Shown here in pieces: positions 18,061-26,062 of a stretch of DNA of 33,741 bases. The notes beneath the pieces are model-generated. The model was not told the origin of the DNA. It saw only the letters and a list, made by a program, of their open reading frames with translations, and searched no databases. The DNA comes from Pelagibacteraceae bacterium (GTDB taxonomy: Bacteria; Pseudomonadota; Alphaproteobacteria; Pelagibacterales; Pelagibacteraceae). Positions within the stretch are counted from its first letter, which is position 1. Each line of letters begins with the position of its first letter. The stretch spans positions 1 to 33,741 of the forward strand of contig WTIW01000034.1 of NCBI GenBank assembly GCA_011526385.1. Direction: 5' to 3'. A program made the translations under genes and the position numbers.

Positions 18061-20169
18061 ATGAATACTTCAGTTGAAACAATTTTATTATACACAATAT
18101 TTGCCGGTCTACTGTCTATAGTTTATGGATTTGTAACTGGCTCAAATATTTTAAAATCAAGTGCAGGAAATAGCAAAATGCAAGAAATTGCATCTGCTAT
18201 TCAAATTGGTGCTAAAGCCTATTTAAATAGACAATATAAAACTATAGCTATAGTTGGAGTAGTTGTTTTGGTTATCATAAGCTTTGCATTTTCAATATTA
18301 GTTGGAATAGGATATTTAATTGGTGCTGCGCTTTCTGGTATTGCTGGATATGTTGGAATGCTTGTTTCGGTTCAAGCAAACGTTAGAACAGCTGAAGCCT
18401 CAAGAAAAGGTCTTGCACAAGGTTTGTCTGTTGCATTTAAATCAGGTGCTATCACAGGAATGTTAGTTGCAGGGTTAGCTTTATTGTCTATTGCTGTATA
18501 TTATTATTTTTTATTAAAGACTGGTGTAGATGAAAGAGAAATAGTAAATGCTCTTGTTGCATTAGGTTTTGGTGCATCATTAATATCTATTTTTGCAAGA
18601 TTGGGTGGTGGAATATTTACAAAAGGCGCTGATGTTGGTGCAGATTTAGTTGGAAAAGTTGAGGCAGGAATTCCTGAGGACGATCCAAGAAATCCTGCTG
18701 TTATTGCAGACAACGTAGGGGATAATGTAGGAGACTGTGCTGGTATGGCAGCTGATTTATTTGAAACATATGCAGTCACGATTGTAGCTACTATGGTTTT
18801 GTCATCAATATTCTTTCAATCTGACATTAATATGATGATTTATCCACTTACTATTGGAGGAGCTTGTATAATCACGTCAATTATAGGTACTTTTTTTGTA
18901 AGATTAGGAGACTCAAAAAATGTGATGAATGCATTGTATAAGGGTTTTGTTGCAACAGCGATTTTATCATTAATAGTTTTATATCCAGTCACTGATTACG
19001 TTATAGGTTTGGATGCAACTTATAGCTTTAGCGACACTTCTTTCACTGGTATGAGCTTATATTATTGTGGTGTAATTGGATTAATTATAACCGGTCTTCT
19101 TATATGGATAACTGAATATTATACTGGTACTGATTATAGACCAGTTAAGACTGTTGCTGCATCATCAACAACTGGTCATGGAACAAATGTTATTCAAGGT
19201 TTAGCAATATCTATGGAAGCTACAGCAATACCTGCACTAATAATAGTTGCGGGAATTTTAATAACAAATGCGATTGCAGGTTTGTTTGGAATAGCTATTG
19301 CAGTTACAACAATGCTTGCTTTGGCTGGAATGGTTGTTGCGCTTGATGCTTATGGTCCTGTTACAGACAACGCAGGTGGAATTGCTGAAATGTCTAATCT
19401 TCCAAAAAATGTTAGAAAAACTACAGATGCTCTAGATGCAGTTGGAAATACAACAAAAGCTGTTACAAAAGGTTATGCAATAGGTTCTGCAGGATTAGGT
19501 GCATTAGTTTTATTTGCGGCTTACACTGAGGATATCAAATATTATGCAACTGAAGCTGGTTCAAAATTGGAAGGTATAGTTGTTTCATTCGACCTATCAA
19601 ACCCATTTGTTGTTGTTGGTTTATTAATTGGGGGTATGTTACCTTATTTATTTGGATCAATGGGAATGCAAGCTGTTGGTAGAGCAGGTGGAGCTGTTGT
19701 TGTAGAAGTTAGAAGACAGTTTAAAAAAATACCTGGAATAATGAAGCGTAAAGCAAAACCAGATTATGGTAAATTAGTAGATTTATTAACAAAAGCTGCA
19801 ATAAAAGAAATGGTAATACCTTCTTTATTACCTGTGCTCTCACCAATTGTGCTTTATTTAATTATTTTACCTATCGGTGGACAAGTTGCTGCCCTATCTT
19901 CTGTTGGGGCAATGTTACTTGGTGTTATCATAACAGGATTGTTCGTTGCAGTATCTATGACTGCAGGGGGTGGTGCTTGGGATAATGCAAAAAAATATAT
20001 CGAAGATGGTAAATTTGGTGGAAAAGGTTCTGAAGCTCACAAGGCCGCTGTAACAGGTGACACAGTTGGAGATCCATATAAAGATACAGCTGGACCTGCA
20101 GTTAACCCTATGATTAAGATAACAAATATTGTTGCTTTATTATTACTTGCTGTAATAGCAGGACACTAA
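18061..20169 (+). CDS. hppA: Membrane-bound proton-translocating pyrophosphatase (K+-independent type)
   Basis: HppA couples pyrophosphate hydrolysis to ion pumping across the inner membrane. The 702-aa protein has about 16 hydrophobic segments and the family's Asp-rich substrate loops: [20 protein letters not shown] near residue 195, [18 protein letters not shown], and [22 protein letters not shown] near 462-467 carries Lys where K+-dependent enzymes have Ala, so a K+-independent proton pump is predicted. It has its own leader with a good Shine-Dalgarno site. The 3' end overlaps the convergent bamE-like stop by 4 bp. Codons are richer in Gly/Ala than neighbours, as expected for this conserved protein. 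Confidence 0.98.
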   Translation: MNTSVETILLYTIFAGLLSIVYGFVTGSNILKSSAGNSKMQEIASAIQIGAKAYLNRQYKTIAIVGVVVLVIISFAFSILVGIGYLIGAALSGIAGYVGMLVSVQANVRTAEASRKGLAQGLSVAFKSGAITGMLVAGLALLSIAVYYYFLLKTGVDEREIVNALVALGFGASLISIFARLGGGIFTKGADVGADLVGKVEAGIPEDDPRNPAVIADNVGDNVGDCAGMAADLFETYAVTIVATMVLSSIFFQSDINMMIYPLTIGGACIITSIIGTFFVRLGDSKNVMNALYKGFVATAILSLIVLYPVTDYVIGLDATYSFSDTSFTGMSLYYCGVIGLIITGLLIWITEYYTGTDYRPVKTVAASSTTGHGTNVIQGLAISMEATAIPALIIVAGILITNAIAGLFGIAIAVTTMLALAGMVVALDAYGPVTDNAGGIAEMSNLPKNVRKTTDALDAVGNTTKAVTKGYAIGSAGLGALVLFAAYTEDIKYYATEAGSKLEGIVVSFDLSNPFVVVGLLIGGMLPYLFGSMGMQAVGRAGGAVVVEVRRQFKKIPGIMKRKAKPDYGKLVDLLTKAAIKEMVIPSLLPVLSPIVLYLIILPIGGQVAALSSVGAMLLGVIITGLFVAVSMTAGGGAWDNAKKYIEDGKFGGKGSEAHKAAVTGDTVGDPYKDTAGPAVNPMIKITNIVALLLLAVIAGH

Positions 20170-20627
20170 TTAGATTTATTTCTATTTCTTGCGGGAGCAT
20201 TAATTTTCTCTCGCAAGCTAGAAAATATATTGTAGATTGTATTATCTTGATCAAACTCTTTTTGAGTTATTTTTTTTACATATTTAACATCATTCATATT
20301 GTTTAGATCAATTATTTTTTTATTTTCAACTAGGCCTTTATTATTAAAATCCACAATTAAGATATTGTTTTTATTTATTTTTTTAATACCAAGTTTAAAT
20401 AACGACTGATTAGTTTTTTTTCTTTCAATATAAAACCATTTGTTTTCATCAAACTCACTTATAGATGATGGATGACCAATAGTTTTTATCAGATCATTTT
20501 TGTTGGTTTTATTTATTTGTATTTTTTCAAATTTGGTTTCTAAAGATATAAAACCATGGTTTTTTGATACTTTATTTGCTTTACAGCCAGAAGCTATTAT
20601 AAAAAGTATTATTAAAAATATACGCAT
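20166..20627 (-). CDS. bamE: BamE-like outer membrane assembly lipoprotein
   Basis: The 153-aa protein has a short lipoprotein signal, [14 protein letters not shown], with Cys15 as the lipidation site (the lipobox ASGC is slightly off consensus at -3). The mature part has the SmpA/OmlA fold pattern: an N-terminal [27 protein letters not shown] block followed by KWFYIERKK and [12 protein letters not shown]. BamE supports the BAM complex that inserts outer membrane proteins. In alphaproteobacteria this gene commonly diverges from the ubiquinol-cytochrome c chaperone, as here. The start ATG touches the divergent ATG with no base between. Symbol by fold and context. Confidence 0.87.
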   Translation of the reverse strand: MRIFLIILFIIASGCKANKVSKNHGFISLETKFEKIQINKTNKNDLIKTIGHPSSISEFDENKWFYIERKKTNQSLFKLGIKKINKNNILIVDFNNKGLVENKKIIDLNNMNDVKYVKKITQKEFDQDNTIYNIFSSLREKINAPARNRNKSN

Positions 20628-21101
20628 ATGAATTTAGAATTCTTAAATATTTATAATAATATAGTTAAATTAACTAGAAATAAAAAACTATATTTAAATT
20701 TGGGTAGAAGTGATGAATTTTCAGATCGATTGATTTTTTTATTCTTACATTTTGCCTTATTTTTAAAACATTATAAATCTCAAATGACAAAAGATAGATC
20801 TCAGAAATTGTTTGATTTTTTTATTAGACAAATAGAACTGTCTATAAGGGAAATAGGGCATGGCGATGTGACAGTTAATAAAAAAATGAAAGAATATGTT
20901 AATTTTTTTTATTCAATTTTGGATCAATTAGAGACTCGTAACTTTGAAAAAAAAGAAAATTTGATCAGTTTTTTTCAAAATTTATTAAATAATGATAAAA
21001 ATAATGAATTTTATGCTGATTATTATGTGAAATTTGAAAAATTTTTAACAAAAAGTACTTTAAATCACTTCTCAAAAGATATAATAAACCCTAATTTTTA
21101 A
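20628..21101 (+). CDS. Ubiquinol-cytochrome c chaperone (CBP3/UQCC1 family)
   Basis: The 157-aa protein matches the CBP3-type chaperone family, which in mitochondria helps make cytochrome b of the bc1 complex. Visible family pattern: [22 protein letters not shown], then [39 protein letters not shown], all predicted helical. The bacterial role in bc1 assembly is inferred from mitochondrial homologues. The start codon abuts the divergent bamE start, so the promoter must lie within bamE. rpmF begins 2 bp after the stop; the DUF177 (yceD) gene that often follows in relatives is absent. Confidence 0.87.
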   Translation: MNLEFLNIYNNIVKLTRNKKLYLNLGRSDEFSDRLIFLFLHFALFLKHYKSQMTKDRSQKLFDFFIRQIELSIREIGHGDVTVNKKMKEYVNFFYSILDQLETRNFEKKENLISFFQNLLNNDKNNEFYADYYVKFEKFLTKSTLNHFSKDIINPNF

Positions 21102-21103
21102 TT

Positions 21104-21283
21104 ATGGCTGTACCAAAACGAAAGACAACAAAATCTAGAGCAGGTATGAGAAGATCTCATATCAAAGTCTCTTCTAAAAATATCATCGAAGATAAAAAAT
21201 CCGGTGAATATAGATTGTCTCATCACCTTGACTTAAAGACAGGATTTTACAAAGGTAGACAAGTTTTAGATCCAAAAGAGTAA
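21104..21283 (+). CDS. rpmF: 50S ribosomal protein L32
   Basis: This 59-aa gene is too short for the supplied ORF track. Reading from ATG at 21104 gives [19 protein letters not shown], the classical bacterial L32 start, and it ends GRQVLDPKE before TAA at 21281-21283. No zinc-binding CxxC pairs are present, so it is the zinc-free type. It lies 2 bp after the chaperone gene and 7 bp before plsX. The rpmF-plsX linkage is widespread in bacteria and ties ribosome and phospholipid synthesis. Confidence 0.97.
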   Translation: MAVPKRKTTKSRAGMRRSHIKVSSKNIIEDKKSGEYRLSHHLDLKTGFYKGRQVLDPKE

Positions 21284-21290
21284 TTTTTTT

Positions 21291-22298
21291 ATGAATAAAC
21301 CTATTACCATTGCAGTAGATGCAATGGGAGGTGAAAACTCACCTAATAAAACTATCGAAGGTATTTCATTACATTCTAAATCATCTTCAGAAATATTTTA
21401 TAACATTTATGGAAACAAAAATATTATTGATCCCTTAATATCAAAATTTAAAATTCCCTCTGACAGATTTAAAATTTTCCACACTGAAAATAAGATAGAA
21501 GACACCGATACAGCTTTGGGTGCAGCAAAAAAAGGTAAAGATACCAGTTTATGGTTAGCTATTGAAAGTTTAAAAGAAAACCAATCGGATTGTGTAGTAT
21601 CTGCGGGTAATACTGGTGCTTTATTTGTAATAGCAAAATTAAACTTACAAATGATACCCAACATAGATAAACCAGCTCTTTCAGCTCTATGGCCAAATAA
21701 AACAGGAATGAATATTGTTTTAGATTTAGGTGCAAATGTTGAGTGTAATGAAAAAAATTTGATTGATTTTAGCATTATGGGCGCTGCATTACATAAATCT
21801 TTGTTTGAAGATGAAACTTCTAAAGTAGCATTATTAAATATTGCTTCTGAGGAATTGAAAGGCAATACAGTAATTAAAAATACATACCAAAAACTTAATG
21901 AAAATAAAAATAATCTTTTTGAATTCTGTGGATATATAGAAGGAAATCATATCATGGATGGAAATGTAAATGTAATTGTAACAGATGGTTTTACTGGAAA
22001 TATTGCATTAAAAACTGCTGAAGGAACTGCTAATTTTATTACATCAGAATTAAAAAGAGCAATGACCTCTAATATATTAGGTAAATTTTCTTCATTATTA
22101 AATCTTAAAAATTTGAAAAATTTTAAGAATAAATTAGATCCAAGACTTTATAATGGGGCTATCTTACTTGGTTTAAGTAAACCCGTAATTAAAAGTCATG
22201 GCTCAACAGATGCAATAGGCTTTGCAAACTCTCTTAAAGTAAGTGAAAAAGTTATAAAAGGAAGATTGATAGATAAAATTAAAGAAAATATAAATTGA
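21291..22298 (+). CDS. plsX: Phosphate acyltransferase PlsX
   Basis: PlsX makes acyl-phosphate from acyl-ACP for phospholipid synthesis. The 335-aa protein shows TIAVDAMGGENSP at the start, DTALGAAKKGKDTSLWLAI, CVVSAGNTGALF, VLDLGANVEC, VTDGFTGNIALKTAEG and KSHGSTDAIGFANSL. The length is normal. rpmF precedes it by 7 bp; the IHF/HU gene follows after 3 bp. fabH, which often lies between plsX and ihfA in alphaproteobacteria, is missing at this point. Confidence 0.97.
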   Translation: MNKPITIAVDAMGGENSPNKTIEGISLHSKSSSEIFYNIYGNKNIIDPLISKFKIPSDRFKIFHTENKIEDTDTALGAAKKGKDTSLWLAIESLKENQSDCVVSAGNTGALFVIAKLNLQMIPNIDKPALSALWPNKTGMNIVLDLGANVECNEKNLIDFSIMGAALHKSLFEDETSKVALLNIASEELKGNTVIKNTYQKLNENKNNLFEFCGYIEGNHIMDGNVNVIVTDGFTGNIALKTAEGTANFITSELKRAMTSNILGKFSSLLNLKNLKNFKNKLDPRLYNGAILLGLSKPVIKSHGSTDAIGFANSLKVSEKVIKGRLIDKIKENIN

Positions 22299-22301
22299 TT
22301 A

Positions 22302-22595
22302 ATGAGAATCAATTTAACAAAAAAAGAAATTGTTAATTCAATTTATATGCAAATAGGATTTTCAAAAAAAATTTCAGAAAATCTGTTAGAAGATGTATTT
22401 CAAATTATACTAAACAATCTGATTTCAAGTAATAAAGTAAAAATTTCTAAATTTGGAACTTTTATTTTACGTAAAAAGAAAGAGAGAATTGGAAGAAATC
22501 CTAAAACAAAAGAGTCTAAAATAATATCTGAAAGAAATGTTATTTTATTCAAACCCTCTAAAGAGCTCAAAAATTTTATAAATACAAATGATTAA
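22302..22595 (+). CDS. ihfA: Integration host factor / HU-family DNA-binding protein (IHF alpha position)
   Basis: This 97-aa nucleoid protein has the HU/IHF layout: helices with LTKKEIVNSIY, then VKISKFGTFILRKKKERIGRNPKT (the beta-arm with the GRNP turn that intercalates DNA), and a C-terminal FKPSKELKNFIN helix. The location plsX-(fabH)-ihfA-merR is the usual alphaproteobacterial ihfA locus, which supports the symbol, but sequence alone does not separate IHF-alpha from HU with certainty. It starts 3 bp after plsX and overlaps the MerR gene by 8 bp. Confidence 0.88.
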   Translation: MRINLTKKEIVNSIYMQIGFSKKISENLLEDVFQIILNNLISSNKVKISKFGTFILRKKKERIGRNPKTKESKIISERNVILFKPSKELKNFINTND

Positions 22596-22959
22596 GAAAG
22601 ATAATGAAGCTTATAAAACTATTGGTGAGGTTGCCGAAATTGTAAATTTAATTAATCCTAAAAATGGTTCACTCTCAACACATACTCTTAGATTTTGGGA
22701 GAAAGAATTTAAACAAATTAAACCAAAAATATTAGCTGGTAATAGAAGATATTATGACAATGATACCATTGAAATAATCAAAAAAGTTAAATTTTTATTA
22801 AAAGAAAAAGGTATGACAATTCAAGGAGTTAAAAAGTATCTAGCTGAAGGACAATCAGAACTTGACGAAAACAGTAAATTAACTATAAACACAACAAAAA
22901 ATCTTTTGAAATCTAAGCTAAACAAGATTTCAAAAATTGTTAAAGAATTAAAAAAATAA
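22588..22959 (+). CDS. MerR-family transcriptional regulator
   Basis: The 123-aa protein has a winged helix at its N-terminus: TIGEVAEIVNL, then HTLRFWEKEFKQIKP and NRRYYDNDTIEIIKKVKFLLKEKGMTIQGVKKYL. This is the small MerR group that follows ihfA in proteobacteria. The C-terminus is a short Lys-rich helix without visible metal or ligand cysteines, so it is unlikely to be a metal sensor. Its target is unknown. It overlaps ihfA by 8 bp, and rpmG starts at the next base after its stop. Confidence 0.92.
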   Translation: MIKKDNEAYKTIGEVAEIVNLINPKNGSLSTHTLRFWEKEFKQIKPKILAGNRRYYDNDTIEIIKKVKFLLKEKGMTIQGVKKYLAEGQSELDENSKLTINTTKNLLKSKLNKISKIVKELKK

Positions 22960-23151
22960 ATGGCAAAAAAAACACACGTTAAAGTCAGACTAGTTCCTGA
23001 GGCAAAACCTGATAGTCCATTTTTCTATTATGTTAAAAAACCTGCTGGAGGAGAGAAAGCTAAAGTTAAATTAAAGGCTAAAAAATATAATCCTGCAACA
23101 AGAAAACACGAAGTTTTTGTTGAAAAAAAACTTCCACCTCACAGTAAATAA
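22960..23151 (+). CDS. rpmG: 50S ribosomal protein L33
   Basis: The 63-aa basic protein has the L33 pattern: MAKKTHVKVRLVPEA, SPFFYYVKKP, KAKKYNPATRKHEVFVEKK. It has no cysteines, so it is the zinc-independent type. It is about 8-10 residues longer than common L33, with a Gly/Lys insert (AGGEKAKVK) in the middle. The ATG follows the MerR stop directly, and its stop abuts the convergent chorismate mutase stop with no base between, leaving no room for a terminator. Confidence 0.94.
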   Translation: MAKKTHVKVRLVPEAKPDSPFFYYVKKPAGGEKAKVKLKAKKYNPATRKHEVFVEKKLPPHSK

Positions 23152-23442
23152 TTATTTTTTTTTAAAGTTTCTTCTTTCGAAATCTATGTAAGCATAGATC
23201 ATATTAAACCATATTTTTTTTGTTATTTTTGGATCTATTTTATTTCTAATTGATTTTTTTTTAATATTTTCAAGAATTTTATTTATTCTTTGCTTATCAA
23301 CTATTTCACTTTTCTTTTCTTTTAACTTCAAAACTTCTTTAACAAGATTAGTTCTTTTCTTGATAATTTTAATTAAACTATCATCTAATTTATCTAATTT
23401 TTTTCTTATTATTTCTAATTTTTTTTTTTTTAAAGGCGACAT
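23152..23442 (-). CDS. Chorismate mutase, AroQ type, stand-alone
   Basis: The 96-aa helical protein resembles the AroQ chorismate mutase domain that turns chorismate into prephenate for Phe and Tyr. Matching pattern: EIIRKKLDKLDDSLIKIIKKRTNLVKEVLKLKEKK (helix 1 with the catalytic Arg/Lys region), then DKQRINKILENI, the RE-like segment, then a final helix WFNMIYAYIDFER. A run of 13 A bases encodes KKKK at residues 5-8. It diverges from ctaA across 43 bp and converges on rpmG. The family is identified by pattern only; catalytic residues should be checked by alignment. Confidence 0.83.
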   Translation of the reverse strand: MSPLKKKKLEIIRKKLDKLDDSLIKIIKKRTNLVKEVLKLKEKKSEIVDKQRINKILENIKKKSIRNKIDPKITKKIWFNMIYAYIDFERRNFKKK

Positions 23443-23485
23443 TAAGATATTTGGATAATTATATAATTATTATATTTATTTTAAT
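23443..23485. promoter_or_regulatory. Symmetric divergent promoter for chorismate mutase and ctaA
   Basis: The 43-bp space contains the perfect 16-bp palindrome ATAATTATATAATTAT (23455-23470). It carries TATAAT on the plus strand (23462-23467) and TATAAT on the minus strand (23463-23458), so the two -10 boxes overlap. Expected leaders are about 8-11 nt. -35 boxes are not convincing. Alternatively it is a dyad operator. Confidence 0.45.
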
Positions 23486-24487
23486 ATGTACAGTCAGAAT
23501 AAATTTATTCAAATTTGGTTAATTTCTATAATTTTTTTGTTAACATTTATGATTATTGTAGGAGGATTAACAAGATTAACAGACTCGGGTTTGTCAATTA
23601 CTGAGTGGGAGTTATTTAAAGGTTTTTTACCACCTTTATCTCAAAATGATTGGCTAAATTATTTTGAACTTTATAAAAATATTCCGGAATATACTGAGCA
23701 GAATTACAACATGTCACTAAGTGAATTCAAAATAATTTTTTGGTGGGAATGGGCACATAGATTTCTTGGAAGACTTATAGGGATTGTTTTCCTAATTCCT
23801 TTAATCTATTTATTTTTTAAACATGATTTTAATTTTGTTAAAAAATATGTATTAATTTTTCTTCTGATTTGCTTTCAAGGTTTCTTGGGTTGGTATATGG
23901 TTTCAAGTGGCCTTGTTGATAGAGTGGATGTTAGCCATTATAGACTTTCAATACATCTATTTGTTGCATTTGTAATTTTGTCTTTAGTGATTTGGGAATT
24001 TCTCTTAAATATAAATCTAAAAAAAATAAAAATTAATTTTAAAACTTACTTACCAGAAATATTTTTATTCCTTCTTTTTATTCAATTAATACTAGGTGCT
24101 TTTGTATCAGGTATGGATGCTGGTAAAATTTATAATAATTGGCCTTTAATGGGCCAAAACTATTATCCTGATGACAGCTATTTCTCTGATTTATTCAAAT
24201 TAAATGCCTTTGATAATCCCTCCATTGTTCAATTTATTCATAGAAATATGGCTTATGTAATTTTAATTTTTTATTTATTTATGGTTTTTAAATTTTCTAA
24301 AATAAAGGTTAAGTATATAAATAATATTATTTATATTATTGGGATAATTTTATTTTTACAGATTTTCTTGGGAATATTAACGCTTCTATCTGGTGCAAAT
24401 ATTTTTTATTCATCTTTGCACCAGATTAATACAATTTTTTTATTTAGTTCATCAATTTATTTTATATTTAGAACTAAACAAAATTAG
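23486..24487 (+). CDS. ctaA: Haem A synthase (COX15/CtaA)
   Basis: CtaA oxidises haem O to haem A for aa3-type cytochrome oxidase. The 333-aa inner-membrane protein has about eight transmembrane segments. Family motifs include IVGGLTRLTDSGLSITEW near residue 25, WEWAHRFLGR, GWYMVSSGL, SHYRLSIHL, FVSGMDAGKIYNNWPLMG, QFIHRNMAY and SLHQIN, supplying the haem-ligand histidines of the type shared by alphaproteobacteria and mitochondria. It stands alone downstream of the divergent promoter and ends 41 bp before the convergent metY stop. Confidence 0.97.
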   Translation: MYSQNKFIQIWLISIIFLLTFMIIVGGLTRLTDSGLSITEWELFKGFLPPLSQNDWLNYFELYKNIPEYTEQNYNMSLSEFKIIFWWEWAHRFLGRLIGIVFLIPLIYLFFKHDFNFVKKYVLIFLLICFQGFLGWYMVSSGLVDRVDVSHYRLSIHLFVAFVILSLVIWEFLLNINLKKIKINFKTYLPEIFLFLLFIQLILGAFVSGMDAGKIYNNWPLMGQNYYPDDSYFSDLFKLNAFDNPSIVQFIHRNMAYVILIFYLFMVFKFSKIKVKYINNIIYIIGIILFLQIFLGILTLLSGANIFYSSLHQINTIFLFSSSIYFIFRTKQN

Positions 24488-24528
24488 TTAAGATTATCTA
24501 TGAGTTTCCATTTTAATTTCTTATATTT

Positions 24529-25854
24529 TTAACTAACAGCTTTTAAGCTTGGTTTCCCTGATGCATCTAAAGCTTGATCCAGATCTGCAATAATATCATC
24601 AATATGCTCTATACCTATTGATAATCTTACATAACCAGGTGTGACACCGGAATCTTTAAGCTCTTGTTCATTTAACTGACTATGCGTAGTTGTAGCTGGA
24701 TGAATTGCTAAACTTCTTGCATCGCCGATGTTTGCAACATGATAAAACATTTTTAAAGACTCGATAAACTTTTTACCTGCTTCAATACCACCTTTTAATT
24801 CAATGCCTATTAGTGCACCATTACCACCTTTTAAATATTTTTTTGCTCTTTCAGATATTTTTTTATCATGAAGAGTAGGGTAGATTACATTTTCAACATT
24901 TGAATTTTTTTGCAAATATTCAACAACCTTTTGTGCATTTTGACAGTGCTGTTTCATTCTTAATGATACTGTTTCTAAACCTTGTATTATGCCAAAAGCG
25001 TTATCAGGTGGTAATGCAGAGCCTAAATCTCTTAATAAAGTAACTCTTGCTCTTACAGCGAATGAAACATTTGCACCTGTTAAATCAGGGACAGCTTTAC
25101 CCCATATAACTCCACCGTAACTATTATCTGGTTCATTAAATTGAGGTTGTCTTTCTGGTTTTGCTGTCCAATCAAAATTACCTCCATCAATTAAAGCACC
25201 ACCAATTACAGTTCCATGGCCACCAATAAATTTAGTCAATGAATAAATAACTACAGAGGCTCCATGTTCAATTGGCTTACATAGTAATGGTGCTGCAGTA
25301 TTATCCATGATTAATGGAATTGAGTATTTTTTTCCTATATCAGCAACTTCTTTGATTGGAAAAACTCTCAAATATGGATTTGGTAAAGTTTCTGCATAAA
25401 AAGCTCTTGTTTTATCATCAACAAGTTTTTCAAAATTTGAAGGATCTGTTGGATCTGCATATCTAACTTCAATTCCAAGTTTACTTAAAGTATGTGTAAA
25501 CAAAGAAACTGTTCCGCCATACAAATCTGTTGAACTGACAATGTTATCACCAGCTCTAGCAACATTAAGTATAGCAAAAGTTGAAGCTGTTTGTCCTGAA
25601 CTAACAGTTAAAGCGGCTAATCCTCCTTCTAATGCAGCCAGTCTTTTTTCCAAAACATCATTAGTAGGATTCATTATACGTGTGTAGATGTTTCCAAACT
25701 CTTTTAATCCAAATAAATTTGCAGCATGTTCTGTGCTATCAAATTGATAAGATGTAGTTCTGTATATTGGTACTGCTACAGAATTAGTTGATTGATCTTT
25801 TCTAAATTCCCCTCCATGTAAAGCAATGGTTTCAGGGTTTTTTGATGTACTCAT
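24529..25854 (-). CDS. metY: O-acetylhomoserine sulfhydrylase (Cys/Met metabolism PLP enzyme)
   Basis: MetY makes homocysteine from O-acetylhomoserine and sulfide, and some members use methanethiol to give methionine directly. The 441-aa length is that of MetY (about 430), not of the 380-400-aa cystathionine enzymes. Motifs are ETIALHGG, YTRIMNPTNDVLEKRLAALEGG, SSGQTASTF, the PLP-stacking DLYGGT, and the PLP Lys208 in YSLTKFIGGHG. A strong ribosome binding site AAGGAG lies 5 nt before ATG, and the leader holds two SAM-II/SAM-V-like pseudoknots. The second one includes that site, so SAM should shut off translation. hom in this window feeds the same pathway. Confidence 0.95.
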   Translation of the reverse strand: MSTSKNPETIALHGGEFRKDQSTNSVAVPIYRTTSYQFDSTEHAANLFGLKEFGNIYTRIMNPTNDVLEKRLAALEGGLAALTVSSGQTASTFAILNVARAGDNIVSSTDLYGGTVSLFTHTLSKLGIEVRYADPTDPSNFEKLVDDKTRAFYAETLPNPYLRVFPIKEVADIGKKYSIPLIMDNTAAPLLCKPIEHGASVVIYSLTKFIGGHGTVIGGALIDGGNFDWTAKPERQPQFNEPDNSYGGVIWGKAVPDLTGANVSFAVRARVTLLRDLGSALPPDNAFGIIQGLETVSLRMKQHCQNAQKVVEYLQKNSNVENVIYPTLHDKKISERAKKYLKGGNGALIGIELKGGIEAGKKFIESLKMFYHVANIGDARSLAIHPATTTHSQLNEQELKDSGVTPGYVRLSIGIEHIDDIIADLDQALDASGKPSLKAVS

Positions 25855-25859
25855 TCTTA

Positions 25860-25908
25860 CTCCTTTTTTAGTACTTTAGCTTTATGCAAGGTGTACAATA
25901 CAGTTCAA
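25860..25908 (-). promoter_or_regulatory. Proximal SAM-II/SAM-V-like riboswitch overlapping the metY ribosome binding site
   Basis: Read on the minus strand, GTATTGTAC then ACCTT, a linker with AAAGCTAAAG, then TACTAAAAAAGGAG. P1 can form between GTATT and AGTAC (or GTAC with GTAC, 25896-25893 with 25874-25871). P2 can form between CCTT in the loop and AAGG of the Shine-Dalgarno site (25865-25862). This is the classic H-type pseudoknot of the SAM-II/SAM-V group, with the GCTAAA and TAAAAAAGG signatures. Bound ligand would hide the ribosome binding site. Family call by motif memory; a covariance search would decide. Confidence 0.62.
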
Positions 25909-25933
25909 ATACCTACCGATAATGTTGGAAAAA

Positions 25934-25978
25934 CCTTTTTAGCATTTAAAGCCAGCAATAAGGTACAAATCGGCAAAG
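25934..25978 (-). promoter_or_regulatory. Distal SAM-II/SAM-V-like aptamer in the metY leader
   Basis: On the minus strand it reads GCCGATTTGTACCTT, a linker, then GGCTTTAAATGCTAAAAAGG. It aligns with the proximal element: ATTTGTACCTT against ATTGTACACCTT, and TAAATGCTAAAAAGG against TAAAGTACTAAAAAAGG. The loop CCTT can pair with AAGG, and either GCC/GGC or GC..ATTT/AAATGC can form P1. It lies about 80 nt upstream of the ATG, so it cannot hide the ribosome binding site directly and may act on transcription or cooperate with the proximal copy. Confidence 0.55.
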
Positions 25979-25979
25979 A

Positions 25980-25992
25980 CTTTTTAGCATTT
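25980..25992 (-). repeat. Extra copy of the AAATGCTAAAAAG aptamer signature
   Basis: An exact 13-nt match to the 3' half of the distal aptamer (25947-25935) recurs 45 nt upstream on the minus strand. I cannot find a matching 5' half that would make a third pseudoknot, so it may be a duplication remnant. Confidence 0.6.
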
Positions 25993-26014
25993 TATAACTT
26001 AGAATCAACTTAAA

Positions 26015-26062
26015 TATAATAAATTGACAATACACACATATATAGTATTAATCCCGCAAATC
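26015..26062 (+). promoter_or_regulatory. rplM promoter region
   Basis: TTGACA (26024-26029) is a perfect -35, followed 16 bp later by TATTAA (26046-26051) as a moderate -10, predicting a start near 26058, only about 5 nt before the rplM ATG. A perfect TATAAT also occurs at 26015-26020 but with a poor -35. No Shine-Dalgarno site precedes the ATG, so the mRNA could be nearly leaderless. The ORF-track start TTG at 26024 is the first three bases of this -35. Confidence 0.45.

Noticed and set aside
21407-21865. 152-aa minus-strand ORF inside plsX
   Set aside because: It is antisense to the well-supported plsX frame and shows no recognisable motif.
26024-26062. N-terminal extension of L13 in the ORF track
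   Set aside because: The TTG start is part of a TTGACA promoter element, and the added residues do not resemble L13; ATG at 26063 fits the family.
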